Assembly: GCA_902775375.1 (NCBI GenBank)
Contig: CACYLU010000001.1
Span: 186,001-250,000 of the forward strand
Direction: 5' to 3'
DNA length: 64,000 bases
Source: an uncultured Bacteroidales bacterium
GTDB lineage: Bacteria; Bacteroidota; Bacteroidia; Bacteroidales; Bacteroidaceae
This document shows positions 63,131-64,000 of this stretch, one piece after another. A model generated the notes under the pieces. The model saw only the letters and a program-made list of their open reading frames with translations, ran no database searches and was not told where the DNA came from. The translations under genes and the position numbers were made by a program. Each line of letters starts with the position of its first letter. Within the stretch, counting starts at the first letter, position 1.

Positions 63131-64000
63131 TTATATTTCCCGATTTTGTTTCAATCGATGATTTTTTATGAGATATTGGTTTGTTTGTATTGCTATCTGT
63201 CGTCCACTGGCTAAAGCTCGTACAACAAGTGAAGCACCGTTGGCAGCATCACCACAGACAAAAACATTATCTGGATATGTTGGGTGCTCAGGCTTCAGAA
63301 AACCCATGGCTAAAAGTACGAGCTCTGCTTTTATGATTTCTGGCTTACCCTTCTCAACAATGATTGGACGACCGCCTTCAGGATTTTGTTGCCAGTCAAT
63401 CTCTTGTACTCGTACTCCTGTCAGATGACCATTCTTACCGAGGAATTCAAGGGTATTGATATTCCAACGACGTGTGCAGCCCTCTTCGTGCGACGAAGTA
63501 GTTTTAAGCGTGCGAGGCCAGTTGGGCCAAGGGTTCTGTGGATCGTCAGGACCTTCAACGGGTTTTGGCATTATTTCAATCTGTGTAACACTCTTGCAAC
63601 CTTGACGATGGGCGGTACCAATGCAGTCGGAACCTGTATCGCCACCGCCAATGACTAGCACATCCTTTCCTTTTGCACTGATACGCTCGGTTTCAGAAAA
63701 TTCCATGCCTGCAAGTATGCGGTTTTGCTGACTTAATAACTCTAGTGCTAAATGAACACCTTTCAGTTCGCGACCTGGGATGTTGAGGTCACGAGCCATA
63801 GGTGTGCCAGTGGCAATGATGATGGCGTCATATTCAGAAGAGAGTTGTTTGATATCTGCCGTAAGAGATATCTTCTGATTATATTTGAATAAAATACCTT
63901 CTTTTTCTAACAGTTGTAAACGGCGGTCGATAATTGCCTTGTTCAGTTTGAAATTGGGTATTCCATAACGCAACAAACCTCCAGCTGCCTCATTTTTTTC
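63131..64000 (-). CDS. gltD: Glutamate synthase small subunit (cut by window end)
   Basis: The frame is open to the window edge (KNEAAGGLLRYGIPNF), so the true start lies beyond 64000; 289 C-terminal residues are visible. FKLNKAIIDRRLQLLEKEGI, IIATGTPMARDLNIPGRELKGVH, VLVIGGGDTGSDCIGTAHRQG (NADPH site), and VFVCGDAANGASLVVRALASGRQIA (FAD site) are those of GltD and related NADPH oxidoreductases. It passes electrons from NADPH to the large subunit, which makes two glutamates. 160 bases upstream of dapF. Confidence 0.9.
   Translation of the reverse strand, partial: EKNEAAGGLLRYGIPNFKLNKAIIDRRLQLLEKEGILFKYNQKISLTADIKQLSSEYDAIIIATGTPMARDLNIPGRELKGVHLALELLSQQNRILAGMEFSETERISAKGKDVLVIGGGDTGSDCIGTAHRQGCKSVTQIEIMPKPVEGPDDPQNPWPNWPRTLKTTSSHEEGCTRRWNINTLEFLGKNGHLTGVRVQEIDWQQNPEGGRPIIVEKGKPEIIKAELVLLAMGFLKPEHPTYPDNVFVCGDAANGASLVVRALASGRQIAIQTNQYLIKNHRLKQNREI

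Noticed and set aside
1..64000. tRNA or rRNA genes, prophage, integrative element
   Set aside because: No cloverleaf-like or rRNA sequence was recognised, and no integrase, relaxase, transposase or phage structural gene is present. A tRNA scan was not possible here.

Overview
The window is a stretch of chromosome from a member of the Bacteroidales, most likely Prevotellaceae or Bacteroidaceae. The evidence is the recurrent -7 promoter box TAnnTTTG at about 0-90 bases before many starts, the group-typical gene sets (type III glutamine synthetase, LL-diaminopimelate aminotransferase DapL, DUF1343/NamZ, DUF2851, WbqC, QueH, C69 dipeptidase, TonB receptors, an extended signal peptidase I) and the order rimP-nusA-infB-cvpA-sufBCDS. 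The species cannot be named from this alone. Nearly all genes are core chromosomal genes; there is no prophage, integrase, transposase, CRISPR array, toxin-antitoxin pair or recognisable defence island.

Layout. 1-8.7 kb: the start of rbfA, a YfhO-type membrane protein, a small operon (U32 peptidase, thioesterase, dprA), dusB, and a PAP2/epimerase pair. 8.7-17.1 kb: C69 dipeptidase, a serine-hydrolase lipoprotein, alkaline phosphatase, an HU-like protein, pta-ackA, and a lipoprotein with a repetitive Thr/Ser/Arg tail. 17.1-17.9 kb: a gene-poor stretch with nested inverted repeats, a 58-bp perfect palindrome and a strong promoter that drives almost nothing. 17.9-26.4 kb: folP-cdaA, murF, vanZ, an SNF transporter, a helix-hairpin-helix protein, a KefB-like antiporter and a LolD-like ATPase. 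26.4-36.7 kb: a 22-bp tandem array, asd, a BadF-type kinase divergent from namZ, DUF2851, and dapB-lepB-wbqC-queH. 36.7-50.4 kb: M16 peptidase, SIS isomerase/PfkB kinase/mtnN, then on the minus strand rimP-nusA-infB-cvpA-sufBCDS-luxS. 50.5-57.6 kb: ppdK, then a cobalamin riboswitch in front of a TonB receptor and a PepSY membrane protein. 57.6-58.7 kb: a 1-kb gene-free stretch built from inverted arrays of 22-bp repeats around two palindromes. 58.7-64 kb: gltD (cut by the window end), dapF, dapL and glnN.

How the genes work together. Lysine/meso-DAP synthesis is well covered (asd, dapB, dapL, dapF; dapA is not here) and feeds murF. namZ, the BadF kinase and the serine hydrolase may belong to cell-wall turnover. 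gltD and glnN handle ammonium assimilation. pta-ackA and ppdK are central carbon and energy enzymes. mtnN and luxS act in series on S-adenosylhomocysteine. rimP, nusA, infB and rbfA belong to ribosome assembly, translation initiation and transcription elongation, and share their transcript neighbourhood with Fe-S assembly.

No complete new multi-gene system is visible. The most unusual signals are non-coding: the inverted 22-bp arrays at 57.7-58.3 kb, a second unrelated 22-bp array with an inverted copy at 26.5-26.75 kb, the nested palindrome at 17.2-17.4 kb, and an intrinsic-terminator-like hairpin in the leader of the rimP-nusA operon.
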